Part shown: in pieces, positions 42,713 through 51,752 of the stretch
Layout: the number at the start of each line of letters is the position of its first letter
Numbering within the stretch: the first letter of the stretch is position 1
From: Microbacterium oxydans
GTDB lineage: Bacteria; Actinomycetota; Actinomycetes; Actinomycetales; Microbacteriaceae
Assembly: GCF_900095745.1 (NCBI RefSeq)
Contig: NZ_FMIR01000015.1
Span: 372,001-436,000, forward strand
Length of the DNA: 64,000 nt
Direction: 5' to 3'
The notes under the pieces: generated by a model
Databases searched by the model: none
What the model saw: the letters and a program-made list of their open reading frames with translations, nothing else
What the model was told of the DNA's origin: nothing
Program-made: the position numbers and the translations under genes

Positions 42713-44119
42713 GTGCCCCACAGCCCGCGCCGCACCCTACCGCGCGCCCCCGTGCGCATCGTGCACCTCGGACTCGGTGCCTTCCACCGTGCACACCAGG
42801 CCTGGTACACCGCCCACGCCGATCCCGATCACGAGTGGGGCATCGCCGCGTTCACGGGTCGCGCGCCCGATGCCGCCGAGACGCTCACACGACAGGATGA
42901 CGTGTACACCCTCCTCACGCGCGGCGCGGAGGGCGACCATCTCGAGACCATCGAGAGCATCGTGGCCGCGCACGACGGCGGCGACACCGACGCGCTGCGC
43001 GACTACCTCACCCGCCCCGAAGTCACGGTCGTCACGCTCACGGTGACCGAGAAGGGCTACCGACGCGGATCGGACGGCCGCCTCGACGTCGCCGACCCCG
43101 ACATCACCGCCGACATCTGTGCGCTGGGCGAAGCCTTCGCCGATCGGGAGAACCCGCCGGACACCATCGCGAACGGCGTCCTGCGCACGATGCCCGCCCG
43201 CCTGCTCTGGGCGCTCGACGCTCGACGCCACGCCCTGCCCGACGGCACGATCACGCTGATCCCGTGTGACAACCTCGATGACAACGGCTCCGTGCTCCGG
43301 GCCGTGCTCGGCGACCTCGCCGCGCTCACCTCCCCTCCCCTCGGCGCCTGGATCGACGCGCAGGTCGACGTGGTCAGCACCTCCGTGGACCGCATCACCC
43401 CGCGCACCACGGCAGACGACATCGACGCCGTCGCCGCCCGCGAGGGCATCCGCGACGAAGCCCTGGTGGTGACCGAGCCGTTCCACAGCTGGATCCTGAG
43501 CGGACGCGTCCGCGCCGCCCGACCGCGCTGGGAGGATGCCGGCGCCTCGATCGCGAACGACATCGAGCCGTTCGAGCAGCGCAAGCTCTGGATGCTCAAC
43601 GGTGCGCACTCCCTTCTCGCCTCCGACGGCATCCTGCGCGGACATGAGACCGTCGCCGAGGCCATCGCCGACCCGGAATGCGCGGCGCTGGTCCACGACC
43701 TGTGGGATCTCGCCCAGCGGCGCCTCGATGCCTCCGCCGACAGAGCCGGCGTCGAACTCGACCTTCCCGCCTACCGGACGGCGCTGCTCGAGCGATTCGC
43801 GAACCCCGCGATCGTGCACCGGCTGCGCCAGATCGCCGCGGACGGCAGTCTCAAGCTGCGTGCCCGCATCGTCGAGCCGGTGCGCCGCGCCCGCGCCGAC
43901 GGCGAGACGGGGGCGGCCGGCATCGCCGCGATCGCCGCCTGGGCCCGGTTCGTCATCGCCGAGGTGCACGCAGGACGTCCGCTCGACGACGTCGCCGCGG
44001 AGGAGCTGGCCGCACGCGCGACAGATGCCGATCCGCATCGCGCCCTGCTCGACCTGCTCGCGCCCGATCTCGCCGCGGACCCCGCCGTGCTCCAGATGCT
44101 CACCGACCACGCCCGCTGA
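42713..44119 (+). CDS. Mannitol-dehydrogenase-family oxidoreductase, likely D-mannonate/fructuronate type
   Basis: A 468-residue long-chain polyol dehydrogenase. The NAD site is IVHLGLGAFHRAHQAWY (about 19-35), and the catalytic Lys lies in EPFEQRKLWMLNGAHS near residue 285. These enzymes interconvert mannitol/fructose, D-arabinitol/xylulose or D-mannonate/fructuronate. The mannonate dehydratase in the same operator regulon (53713) favours fructuronate reductase (UxuB-like), but sequence alone does not settle it. GTG 42713 follows GAGG. Confidence 0.8.
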   Translation: MPHSPRRTLPRAPVRIVHLGLGAFHRAHQAWYTAHADPDHEWGIAAFTGRAPDAAETLTRQDDVYTLLTRGAEGDHLETIESIVAAHDGGDTDALRDYLTRPEVTVVTLTVTEKGYRRGSDGRLDVADPDITADICALGEAFADRENPPDTIANGVLRTMPARLLWALDARRHALPDGTITLIPCDNLDDNGSVLRAVLGDLAALTSPPLGAWIDAQVDVVSTSVDRITPRTTADDIDAVAAREGIRDEALVVTEPFHSWILSGRVRAARPRWEDAGASIANDIEPFEQRKLWMLNGAHSLLASDGILRGHETVAEAIADPECAALVHDLWDLAQRRLDASADRAGVELDLPAYRTALLERFANPAIVHRLRQIAADGSLKLRARIVEPVRRARADGETGAAGIAAIAAWARFVIAEVHAGRPLDDVAAEELAARATDADPHRALLDLLAPDLAADPAVLQMLTDHAR

Positions 44120-44155
44120 TCCGTCCCCGCTGATCCCCCCACACACCCCACGCAC

Positions 44156-44189
44156 GAAGAGCGCCGATCCCGAAGGACCGGCGCTCTTC
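44156..44189. terminator. Bidirectional terminator between convergent genes
   Basis: GAAGAGCGCCG (44156-44166) pairs perfectly with CGGCGCTCTTC (44179-44189) around a 12-base loop. It separates the dehydrogenase from the convergent ABC operon. Confidence 0.8.
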
Positions 44190-44202
44190 GGCGTCTGCGG
44201 CA

Positions 44203-45108
44203 TCAGCCCTTGACGGCACCGGCCATCATGCCCGCGCCCAGGCGACCCTGAACGAAGAGGAACAGGATGACCACGGGCACCGAGATCAGCGTGGCGCCCG
44301 CCATGATCCCTGCCCAGTCGGTGGCCGACAGCTCGCTGCTGAACGTCTGCAGCCAGAGCGGCAGGGTGGCGTTGCCCGGCTTCGTCATCACGACGAGGGC
44401 CAGGGTGTACTCGTTCCACGCCTGCAGGAACGCGAAGACGGATGCCGTGACGATGCCCGGTCCGAGCAGCGGCAGCGTGACCCGCATGAACGCCCCGAAC
44501 CGGCTGCAGCCGTCGACCATCGCCGCCTCTTCGAGCTCGGCCGGGATGCCGTGGATGAACCCGCGCAGCAGCCACACCGTGAACGGGACGACCGTGCCGA
44601 TGTAGAGCAGCGACAGGCCGCCGACCGTGTTGAGCAGGTGCCAGCCGTCGAGCATGCGGAACTGCGAGATGAACAGCGCCTCGGTCGGGATCATCTGCAC
44701 GATGAGCACGAGCAGGATGATGAGGCCGCCGCCCTTGAAGCGGAAGCGGCTCACCGCGATGGCCGCGAAGAATCCGAACAGCACGGCGACCACGACCACG
44801 ATGGCGGTCACGCCGGCGCTCATGCCGAGCGCCGACCAGAAGCCGCCGTCGGCGAGGATGCTCCCGAAGCTGTCGAAGCTCAGCGGGAACGGGAAGAACC
44901 GCGGCGTGCGCGAGAACAGCTCTTCGTTCTCGGAGAGCGCGGTGTTCACCATCCAGTAGATCGGGAAGACGAGGAGCAGCGCGGCGGCCACCGCGACGCC
45001 GTTCCAGGTGCGCCGGCGGGTGTCGTTGCGGTTGCCGATGGTCCGACGCGAGCGCGGCGGCACGACGGCGGCGATGTCGGTGGTCCTGGTCATGGTCGGG
45101 GCACTCAT
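44203..45108 (-). CDS. Sugar ABC transporter permease (MalG type)
   Basis: A 301-residue permease with six predicted helices after a 35-residue cytoplasmic start. The EAA loop reads EEAAMVDGCSRFGAFMRVTLP near residue 200, and the end MMAGAVKG is typical of MalG. The ATG overlaps the stop of the partner permease (ATGA). Confidence 0.9.
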   Translation of the reverse strand: MSAPTMTRTTDIAAVVPPRSRRTIGNRNDTRRRTWNGVAVAAALLLVFPIYWMVNTALSENEELFSRTPRFFPFPLSFDSFGSILADGGFWSALGMSAGVTAIVVVVAVLFGFFAAIAVSRFRFKGGGLIILLVLIVQMIPTEALFISQFRMLDGWHLLNTVGGLSLLYIGTVVPFTVWLLRGFIHGIPAELEEAAMVDGCSRFGAFMRVTLPLLGPGIVTASVFAFLQAWNEYTLALVVMTKPGNATLPLWLQTFSSELSATDWAGIMAGATLISVPVVILFLFVQGRLGAGMMAGAVKG

Positions 45109-46085
45109 TCCGAGACCTCCTTCTGCTGGGCGAACATCTTCGCGATGTACTTCCAGGTGAGCAGCAGCGTGAGGATGAGCACGATCGTCGCGAGAGCCGA
45201 CGCGTCGCCGTACTCGCCCTGGCCGATGCCGATCCGGTAGATGTAGGTGCCGAGGAGGTTGGTCTCCTCGATCGAGACGCCCGCCTGCTGCAGCACGTAG
45301 ATCTGCGTGAACACGCGCAGGTCCCACACGATCTGCAGGAGTCCGACGATCATGACCGCCGGGGTGATGAGGGGCATCGTGACGTGCCGGAAGCGCGTCC
45401 AGGGACCGGCCCCGTCGAGCTCCGCCGCCTCGAGCACTTCGGTGGGCACCTGGGTGAGGGCGGAGTAGATCATGAACACGATCAGGGGCAGGCTGCCCCA
45501 GATCACGGTGATCGCGGCGATCGTGAACACACCCATCGGGGTGGAGGTCCACGGGAACCCGGCCATGTCGGGGAATCCGATGCGCGCGAGCACCCAGTTC
45601 ACCAGGCCGTAGCGGGCGTCGAACAGCCACTGCCAGATGACCATGGTCACCAGCGCCGGGGTGGCCCACACGAGCAGCAGCGTCACCTGCAGGGCGATGC
45701 GCGCCCAACTGCTCACCTTCGTCAGCAGCAGCGCGATCAGCATGCCGATCACCATCGACAGCGACGCGCACACGGCGCAGAAGAGCACGGAGCGGAAGAA
45801 CACGACCCACATGTTCGGGTCGGTCAGGATCCTGCCGTAGTTCGCCAGGCCCACCCATTCGGGCTCCTGCCCGAACTGCTGCGCCAACCCGAACTTCTGC
45901 AGCGACATCACGAACTGCTGCAGCAGCGGCCAGCCGAGGGCGATCAGCACCGCCGCGAGGAGCGGCGCGATCAGGAGGTACGGGAGCAGCGCTCCCCGCA
46001 CGCGACGCGGGCGCGTGCGGGGAGCGGGCTGCTGCGGGGCCGCCTCGGGGGCGACCTCGACATCGATCACGGGAGTGGTCATCAT
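45105..46085 (-). CDS. Sugar ABC transporter permease (MalF type)
   Basis: A 326-residue permease with six predicted helices; the EAA loop is LEAAELDGAGPWTRFRHVTMP near residue 226. A Pro/Ala/Arg-rich cytoplasmic N terminus (residues 1-32) precedes helix 1. Its start ATG at 46085 overlaps the binding-protein stop by one base. No ATPase gene is nearby. Confidence 0.9.
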   Translation of the reverse strand: MMTTPVIDVEVAPEAAPQQPAPRTRPRRVRGALLPYLLIAPLLAAVLIALGWPLLQQFVMSLQKFGLAQQFGQEPEWVGLANYGRILTDPNMWVVFFRSVLFCAVCASLSMVIGMLIALLLTKVSSWARIALQVTLLLVWATPALVTMVIWQWLFDARYGLVNWVLARIGFPDMAGFPWTSTPMGVFTIAAITVIWGSLPLIVFMIYSALTQVPTEVLEAAELDGAGPWTRFRHVTMPLITPAVMIVGLLQIVWDLRVFTQIYVLQQAGVSIEETNLLGTYIYRIGIGQGEYGDASALATIVLILTLLLTWKYIAKMFAQQKEVSE

Positions 46086-47362
46086 CAGTCGGCGTTGAGG
46101 GTCGCTTCGATCTTCGCGCCGATGCGCGTGACCACCTCGTCGATGTCCTCACCCTTGGCGATCGCCGAGTAGAGGTCGACCGGGATGTTGTTGCCCTCCA
46201 CGATCGCCCAGTTCGGGGCCGCCGGGGTGAGCGCGCTCGTCTCGGCGATCTGCTGCTGCAGCTCGGCGTCAACGATGCCGTCGGGGATCGCCGACGCGAA
46301 GGTGGTGTTGCCGGGGACCCAGCCGGAGTCCTCGGCGAGCTGGGTCATGAAGTCCTCGCTGAGGATCAGCTTCATGGCCTTCTTCGCCAGCTCCTGCTGC
46401 GACGACTTCGCGGCGATGCCGACGTTGGATCCGCCGAGGAACTGGTGGCTCTCGCCGCCGGCCTCGACCGGGGGAAGCGCCATCACACCGGTGACGTCGG
46501 CGAGCTCGGGGGAGATGCTGTCCTGTGCGAAGACGCGGTAGGAGAACATCGCGACCTCGCCGTTGTTGTACGGCACCCACGGGTTGCCCGCGGTCTCCTT
46601 GGCGTCGAGCGCGCCGAGGGCCGACCCCTGCCAGATGGTCTGCATCTGCTCGAGAGCGGCCTTGGCCTCGGGGGTGTCGAGTCCGCTGACCCACGCGCCG
46701 TCCTTCTCCTCGGCGTAGTTCGCGCCGTGGGAGAACAGCCAGCCCTCGAGCCCGTGCACGTCGACGACGGGGAAGTAGATGCCCTTGAAGCCCTCGACGC
46801 CGTCGGGGTTCGCCTGCTGCACCGTGGCGGCTGCGGCGACCAGGTCATCGAGCGTCTCGGGAGCGGCGATGCCCGCCTTCTCGAGCAGATCGGTGCGGTA
46901 GAACACGACGCTGGTGCCCGCGTAGAGCGGGTAGGCGTAGGTCTTGCCGTCGAGCGTCGCCTGGTCGACGAAGCTGGGGATCAGGTCGTCACCGTCGACC
47001 TCGTCGTACAGGTCGGAGATGTCGGCGAGCGCCCCGACGTTCGCGAACGTCGCGGTCTTGGTGTTGCCGATCTCGACGATGTCGGGGGTCTCGGACTCGC
47101 TCGCGAGCGAGGTCTGGAGCCGGGAGACGATGTCATCCCAGGGCTGCATCTCCACCGTCAGCGTGGAGCCGGGGTTCTGGGCGGCGAACTCGTCTTCGAG
47201 CCACGCGACCGCATCCTCGGACACGGAATCCTGCATGAGCCACACGCGGAGGTCTCCGCTGTCGGCGTCGCCTCCGTCGTTCCCGGTGCCTGAGCTGCAG
47301 CCGGTGACGGCCAGCACCGCGGCCAGTGAAGCGGCCGCTGCGATCACAGTGCGTCTTGCCAT
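46085..47362 (-). CDS. Carbohydrate ABC transporter substrate-binding lipoprotein
   Basis: A 425-residue solute-binding protein with a lipoprotein signal (AVLAVTGC, lipidated Cys22) and an acidic Gly-rich linker. The mature part has the two-lobe sugar-binder pattern with FYRTDLLEKAGIAAPETLDDL near residue 140. ATG 47362 follows GGAGGAACGAGA. It leads the operon with the two permeases and has operator C in its promoter region. Confidence 0.9.
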   Translation of the reverse strand: MARRTVIAAAASLAAVLAVTGCSSGTGNDGGDADSGDLRVWLMQDSVSEDAVAWLEDEFAAQNPGSTLTVEMQPWDDIVSRLQTSLASESETPDIVEIGNTKTATFANVGALADISDLYDEVDGDDLIPSFVDQATLDGKTYAYPLYAGTSVVFYRTDLLEKAGIAAPETLDDLVAAAATVQQANPDGVEGFKGIYFPVVDVHGLEGWLFSHGANYAEEKDGAWVSGLDTPEAKAALEQMQTIWQGSALGALDAKETAGNPWVPYNNGEVAMFSYRVFAQDSISPELADVTGVMALPPVEAGGESHQFLGGSNVGIAAKSSQQELAKKAMKLILSEDFMTQLAEDSGWVPGNTTFASAIPDGIVDAELQQQIAETSALTPAAPNWAIVEGNNIPVDLYSAIAKGEDIDEVVTRIGAKIEATLNAD

Positions 47363-47442
47363 TCTCGTTCCTCCATGGTCTTCCTCGACGGGCCCGAAAG
47401 GCGCCCGATGAACGGGTGTTTCAACCATTTCTCACGCTAACG

Positions 47443-47456
47443 TGCAAACGGTTGCA
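47443..47456. promoter_or_regulatory. TGCAANCGNTTGCA-type operator C
   Basis: TGCAAACGGTTGCA, about 80 bases before the binding-protein start. On the minus strand TTACAC and TATTGT, 18 bases apart, lie just upstream as possible -35/-10 boxes, which puts the operator at the transcription start. Confidence 0.7.
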
Positions 47457-47538
47457 TTACAATAGCTTCTTCGTTGAAGAGGGTGTAACGGTTGAGTTTC
47501 TGTTTGATTACCAGGGATAAGTCAGTGCGTGCGGGTAG

Positions 47539-47585
47539 CGCGGTGCAGCGATCACGACCTTCGGGGGCGTGATCCCTGCACCGCG
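47539..47585 (-). terminator. Terminator of the Gfo/Idh operon
   Basis: CGCGGTGCAG pairs with CTGCACCGCG, and inside it ATCACG with CGTGAT, separated by a 2-base internal loop; the loop contains TTCGGGGG. It lies directly after the stop of the minus-strand oxidoreductase at 47596. Confidence 0.7.
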
Positions 47586-47595
47586 TTGCACAAGG

Positions 47596-48459
47596 TCAGA
47601 CGGCGATGGCCGCCGTGGTGCGGGCGACGGCCTCCAGCACCGCGATCGGTGCGAGCAGCTGCGCCGTGGGGATCGGGGCTTCCCCCGTCGCGAGCATCCG
47701 GGCGAACGCGTCCACGCCGGGCTGCACGTAGTCGGCGCCGAGCACGATGTCGCGACTGATGACCCCGTGGCCACCGACAGCCGTCGCGCGGAACGGCACC
47801 TGACCGTCGCCGTCGGGGCGGATGAACTCGAGCGTGACGAGCACGCCGCCAACGCGGTAGCGCGCGACGACCCCTCCCGGCAGGCGCTGCACGTCGATGT
47901 CCTCGGGCTCCCCCGGCACGAGGCGCTGCGCCACGTCGGCGATGTGGATGCCGTAGAAGAAGATGCCGCTGTACGGGCTGGCCGCATCCGCGGGCCCCGT
48001 CACGGTGACCGCCTGCAGCTCGCCGATCGACCCGAGGCCCTCGGCGATCGCGTCGGTGTCGGCCACCCAGCGCAGCGCCGACGACGAGGTGAGCACCGAG
48101 CCACCGCGCTCGGCCGCGGCGACGATCTCGTGCGCATCGGCGACGCTCGCCGCGAGCGGCTTGTCGACCCAGACCGGCGTTCCCGCCTCGAGGAACGGCA
48201 CGGCGTGCGCCCGGTGCAGGGCACCGTCGCGCGAGGTGACGATGAGCGCGTCGATGCTGCCGAGCAGGTCGCCCGACTCGGCGACGATCCGCTCGATGCC
48301 GCCGAGCTCCGCCAGCTCCCGCGTGCGGTCGTCCTCGCCCGCGACAAGCGCCACCACACGCACCGGCACGTCATCCGGCCGCTCGACGTTGAGGTAGCGG
48401 ATGATCTCCTCGGCGTGGCTGTTCTCGATGCCGACGATCGCGACGTTCTTCGTTTCCAT
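47596..48459 (-). CDS. Gfo/Idh/MocA-family oxidoreductase 1
   Basis: A 287-residue member: a Rossmann start (VAIVGIENSHAEEI), the EKP-type motif as VDKPLAAS near residue 98, and a C-terminal alpha/beta domain. The family oxidises sugar or polyol hydroxyls with NAD(P). The first glycine motif (GIENSH) departs from the usual GxGxxG, which hints at altered cofactor use. ATG 48459 is chosen with AGAGG at 9 bases; ATG 48468 has no room for a site. It is third of a three-gene operon. Confidence 0.8.
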   Translation of the reverse strand: METKNVAIVGIENSHAEEIIRYLNVERPDDVPVRVVALVAGEDDRTRELAELGGIERIVAESGDLLGSIDALIVTSRDGALHRAHAVPFLEAGTPVWVDKPLAASVADAHEIVAAAERGGSVLTSSSALRWVADTDAIAEGLGSIGELQAVTVTGPADAASPYSGIFFYGIHIADVAQRLVPGEPEDIDVQRLPGGVVARYRVGGVLVTLEFIRPDGDGQVPFRATAVGGHGVISRDIVLGADYVQPGVDAFARMLATGEAPIPTAQLLAPIAVLEAVARTTAAIAV

Positions 48460-48474
48460 GTCTCTCATCCTCTT

Positions 48475-49506
48475 TCACTCGTGCAGGTCGACGGGACGAC
48501 CGGTGCGGGCCGACTCGTACACGGCCAGCACCACCTGCAGCGCTCGGCGGCCGTCATCGGTGGTGATGGCGGGGCGACCGCCGCTGCGGATCGCGCGCAC
48601 GACGTCGAGGTACTGCCGGCGATGCGCCATGTCGACGTCGCTCCACCCCTCGGGCACATCGTGCTCGACGAGCGAGTCGGCGTCGGGCTGCGGCGCAGAG
48701 GCCGAGGCGAAGAAGGACAGCCCGTCGTTCTCCATCACCGCGGTGCCCTGCGAGCCGTGCACGGCGAGGCGCACCGGCAGCCCCGGGTAGGCCGCGGTGC
48801 TGGCGAGCAGCAGGCCGATGGCGCCGCTCTCGAACTCGATCGTGGCGCCCGCGACATCCTCCACCTCGATGCCCTCGTGCGCGAGACGGCCGGTCTTCGC
48901 ACTCACCGACACCGGAGTGCCGAGCATCCACAGCAGCAGGTCGAGCGCGTGGATGCCCTGGTTCATGAGTGCACCGCCGCCGTCGATGGCCGCGGTGCCG
49001 CGCCAGTCTCCGGACTCGTAGTACTCCTGCGGGCGGAAGAACGCCGACTCCACGACGCCCGACGTCACGCGTCCGAGCGCGCCCTCGTCGATCGAGCGGC
49101 GGATGAACGAGGCCACCGGCTGGAAGCGGCGCTGACTGATGACGGAGACCGTGCGTCCGGAGGCGCGCTCGGCCGCCCGCACCCGATCGGCGGATTCGAG
49201 CGTGACGTCGATCGGCTTCTCGACGATCACGTCCACCCCCGCGTCGAGGGCGGCGACCACCGCGTCGGCGTGGAAGGCGCTGGGCAGGCAGATCGCGGCG
49301 AGGTCGACGCTCTCGGCGCGGTAGGCCTCGGCGGCCGACGCGTGGAACGGCACGCCGTACTGGTCGGCGAGCGCGCGCCCACGAGCCTCGTCGACGTCGA
49401 CGATCGCGGCGAGCACGCCGGCGTCGCCGAGAGCCGCGACGAGGCGCGCGTGGACGGCGCCGATCACCCCGGCGCCGACGATCGCGATGCGCAGCGGTTC
49501 GGTCAT
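48475..49506 (-). CDS. Gfo/Idh/MocA-family oxidoreductase 2
   Basis: A 343-residue member with intact NAD fingerprint IVGAGVIGAVHARL (about 8-21) and the catalytic-lysine motif EKPIDVT near residue 97. GGGALMNQGIHALDLLLWM near 178 carries the conserved His of the active site. Typical substrates are inositols, glucose derivatives or amino-sugars. AGGAGA precedes ATG 49506. Confidence 0.87.
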   Translation of the reverse strand: MTEPLRIAIVGAGVIGAVHARLVAALGDAGVLAAIVDVDEARGRALADQYGVPFHASAAEAYRAESVDLAAICLPSAFHADAVVAALDAGVDVIVEKPIDVTLESADRVRAAERASGRTVSVISQRRFQPVASFIRRSIDEGALGRVTSGVVESAFFRPQEYYESGDWRGTAAIDGGGALMNQGIHALDLLLWMLGTPVSVSAKTGRLAHEGIEVEDVAGATIEFESGAIGLLLASTAAYPGLPVRLAVHGSQGTAVMENDGLSFFASASAPQPDADSLVEHDVPEGWSDVDMAHRRQYLDVVRAIRSGGRPAITTDDGRRALQVVLAVYESARTGRPVDLHE

Positions 49507-49562
49507 GATGTCTCCTGTCGTGGGGATGGATGCCGGAGGTGTCGGCGCAGCCGGCGGGGGTC

Positions 49563-50564
49563 TCAGTCGGCCGGGCGCGACCAGGCCAGCGCGGTGCCGC
49601 CCTGTTCGGTAGAGGTCTGGGCGAGGAGGGCGAGTCGGGTCGCGGCGAGCGAGTCCCGAGTTCCGACCTCGGGGGTGCGCCCGTCGGCGAAGGCGTCGAG
49701 CGCCTCTTCGGCCGGACGCCGTCCCGGCGGCAGATCGAGCGCGCGGGTCGGCTGATCGTGGGTGGTGACCTCGACCCGGCCGCGGGCCCAGAAGATCTCC
49801 GCGGTCCCGCGGGTACCGACCAGGCGCAGCCGGTAGTCGCCGTGCACGTCGGAGGCCTGCGGGGTGAGCCAGTTCACCTCGGCGGAGACGACGGTGTTCG
49901 GTGTCGTGAGGGTGGCCGAGCCGTAGCGCGCGAATCCCTCGGCGCCGTCGAGCGGGGCCGAGACGGCTCCCCGGATCACGCCCTCGTCGGCCGGCGCGAA
50001 CAGGAGCGCGGCGTCGAGGTCGTGCACCGACAGGTCGGTCAGGATGCCGCCGTACTGCGCCGGGTCGAAGAACCAGTCCGGCCGCTGGGCGCGGTTGAGC
50101 TTGTGGGGGCCCGATGAGGTGACGCCGACGATGTCGCCCAGCTCTCCGGCGCGCACGACATCGAGTGCGGCGAGGGTCTCGGGGTAACCGCGCTTCTCGA
50201 GCAGCAGGTTCACGGTGCGGTCGACCTCGGCAGCCACGGCCTCGATCTCGTCGAGTTCCGCGAGCGAGGTGCACAGCGGCTTGTCGGCCAGCACATGGGC
50301 ACCGGCACGGAGTGCGGCGATGACATCTGCTCCGCGCGCTCCGTAGACCCCGGCAATCACGGCGACGTCGACGCCCTCGGCGAGCAGATCCTCGGCGCGG
50401 TCGAAGGCGCGAACGCCGAAGCGGGCGGCGTGATGCGCGGCGACAGCAGGGTCGGCGTCCTGTACACCGACGAACTCGAACGCGGCGCGGTCGGCGCGGG
50501 TCAGCTCGTCGAGCACGTAGTCCACGTGCGGATGGGCGGCACCGATGATCGCGATCCGAGGCAT
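49563..50564 (-). CDS. Gfo/Idh/MocA-family oxidoreductase 3
   Basis: A 333-residue member; it begins MPRIAIIGAAHPHVDYVLDE and has ADKPLCTSL near residue 95, LTDLSVHDLDAALLF near 175 and a C-terminal sugar-binding domain. The glycine motif GAAHPH is atypical, as in oxidoreductase 1. It leads the three-gene operon and has operator D 17 bases upstream. Confidence 0.85.
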   Translation of the reverse strand: MPRIAIIGAAHPHVDYVLDELTRADRAAFEFVGVQDADPAVAAHHAARFGVRAFDRAEDLLAEGVDVAVIAGVYGARGADVIAALRAGAHVLADKPLCTSLAELDEIEAVAAEVDRTVNLLLEKRGYPETLAALDVVRAGELGDIVGVTSSGPHKLNRAQRPDWFFDPAQYGGILTDLSVHDLDAALLFAPADEGVIRGAVSAPLDGAEGFARYGSATLTTPNTVVSAEVNWLTPQASDVHGDYRLRLVGTRGTAEIFWARGRVEVTTHDQPTRALDLPPGRRPAEEALDAFADGRTPEVGTRDSLAATRLALLAQTSTEQGGTALAWSRPAD

Positions 50565-50580
50565 GGGCGACAGTAAATCA

Positions 50581-50594
50581 TGCGACCGGTTGCA
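50581..50594. promoter_or_regulatory. TGCAANCGNTTGCA-type operator D
   Basis: TGCGACCGGTTGCA lies between the end of the LacI gene and the start of the first Gfo/Idh gene, 17 bases before that start. Confidence 0.65.
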
Positions 50595-50597
50595 TGG

Positions 50598-51614
50598 TCA
50601 ACCGCCGATCGTGTGCGCAGCCTCCGTGGTGGCCCGGACGACGAGGTGCGTGGCGATCGTCACGCGGGCATCCGAGCGCTCCCCGCTGGCGAGCACGCCG
50701 AGCAGAAGCTCGGCTGCCGCATCGCCCGCCGCCGCCGAGGCGGCCGAGATCGTGGTGAGGGCCGGATGCGTGCCGGAGGCGAGGGTGTCGTCGCATCCGA
50801 TCACGCTGATGTCGTGGGGAACGTCGATGCCGCGCAGCGCGAGTCCCGCCATCACGCCCTGGGCGACCACGTCGTCGAACGCGATCACGGCCGTCGCCTC
50901 GGAGGCGAGAATGCCGCCGACCGCGTCGCGTCCGCTGGCCGAGCTCGGGCGCCCCAGCTCCTGCACGATGACCTCGAGTCCCGCGCGCTCGGCAGCCCGG
51001 GCGAGGGCGGCCCGGCGCTGCTGGTCCGACCACGACTCGCGCGGCCCCGACAGGTACACCACGCGGGCGTGGCCCAGGCGATGCAGGTGCGCGACGGCCT
51101 CGTCGAGGCCTCCGCTCGGATCGATCAGCACCCGCGCCAGGCCCTCGATGTCGCGGTTCACGAGCACCACGGGGCGCGAAGCGTCGAGCTCGCGGATGCG
51201 GTCCTCGTCGAGGCGCGGGGAGGCCAGGACGAAGCCCTCGACCTGGGCGCTGAGGCGGGAGGTGAGGTTGGCCTCGCGGTCGGCGATCTCGTCGGAGTCG
51301 CCGAGGAACACCGCGTAGCCGGCGGCGTCGGCCAGCGTCTGCACGCGGCGCACGAGCGGCGGGAAGAACGGGTTGGCGATGTCGGGCACGACCACGGCGA
51401 CGTTGCCGAAGCGACCGGTGGAGAGCGCGCGCGCGGCGTGGTTCATGACGTAACCGAGCTCGTCGGCCGCGGCCTTGACACGTCGCACCGTCTCGGGGTT
51501 CAGCAGCTCGGGGCGGCTGAACGCACGGGAAACCGTCGACCGCGAGACGCCGGCCACGCGGGCGATGTCGCCGATCGTCACCGACGTCGATGCCGTCTTC
51601 CTGTTGCCTGTCAC
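50598..51614 (-). CDS. LacI-family transcriptional repressor
   Basis: A 338-residue repressor. The helix-turn-helix reads VTIGDIARVAGVSRSTVSRAF (about 11-31), followed by hinge and effector domain (NVAVVVPDIANPFF to HDISVIGCDDTLASG). The start is uncertain: GTG 51614, 51623 and 51638 are all in frame; 51614 is chosen as nearest to the family start. It is divergent from the nagB-like gene, with operator E between, and is the best candidate to read all TGCAANCGNTTGCA sites. Confidence 0.88.
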   Translation of the reverse strand: MTGNRKTASTSVTIGDIARVAGVSRSTVSRAFSRPELLNPETVRRVKAAADELGYVMNHAARALSTGRFGNVAVVVPDIANPFFPPLVRRVQTLADAAGYAVFLGDSDEIADREANLTSRLSAQVEGFVLASPRLDEDRIRELDASRPVVLVNRDIEGLARVLIDPSGGLDEAVAHLHRLGHARVVYLSGPRESWSDQQRRAALARAAERAGLEVIVQELGRPSSASGRDAVGGILASEATAVIAFDDVVAQGVMAGLALRGIDVPHDISVIGCDDTLASGTHPALTTISAASAAAGDAAAELLLGVLASGERSDARVTIATHLVVRATTEAAHTIGG

Positions 51615-51716
51615 GTCACACACACTAAGCCCGTGCACCGTGGCTGCGCGCGTGCGAACCCTCGGGAATCTCCTCGTGGGGGCGGCGAGAACGCGAAACG
51701 GATCCTATTCGGGGGC

Positions 51717-51744
51717 TTGACTTTGCAAGCGGTTGCATTAATCT
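51717..51744 (+). promoter_or_regulatory. Promoter of the NagB-NagA-ManD operon
   Basis: TTGACT (51717-51722) and TAATCT (51739-51744) are 16 bases apart and flank operator E. The start codon is only 8 bases after the -10 box, so the mRNA is probably leaderless; no ribosome-binding site is present. Confidence 0.55.
51724..51737. promoter_or_regulatory. TGCAANCGNTTGCA-type operator E
   Basis: TGCAAGCGGTTGCA, the best copy in the window, exactly between the -35 and -10 boxes of the NagB-like operon and upstream of the divergent LacI gene. Confidence 0.78.
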
Positions 51745-51752
51745 TGCGAATC

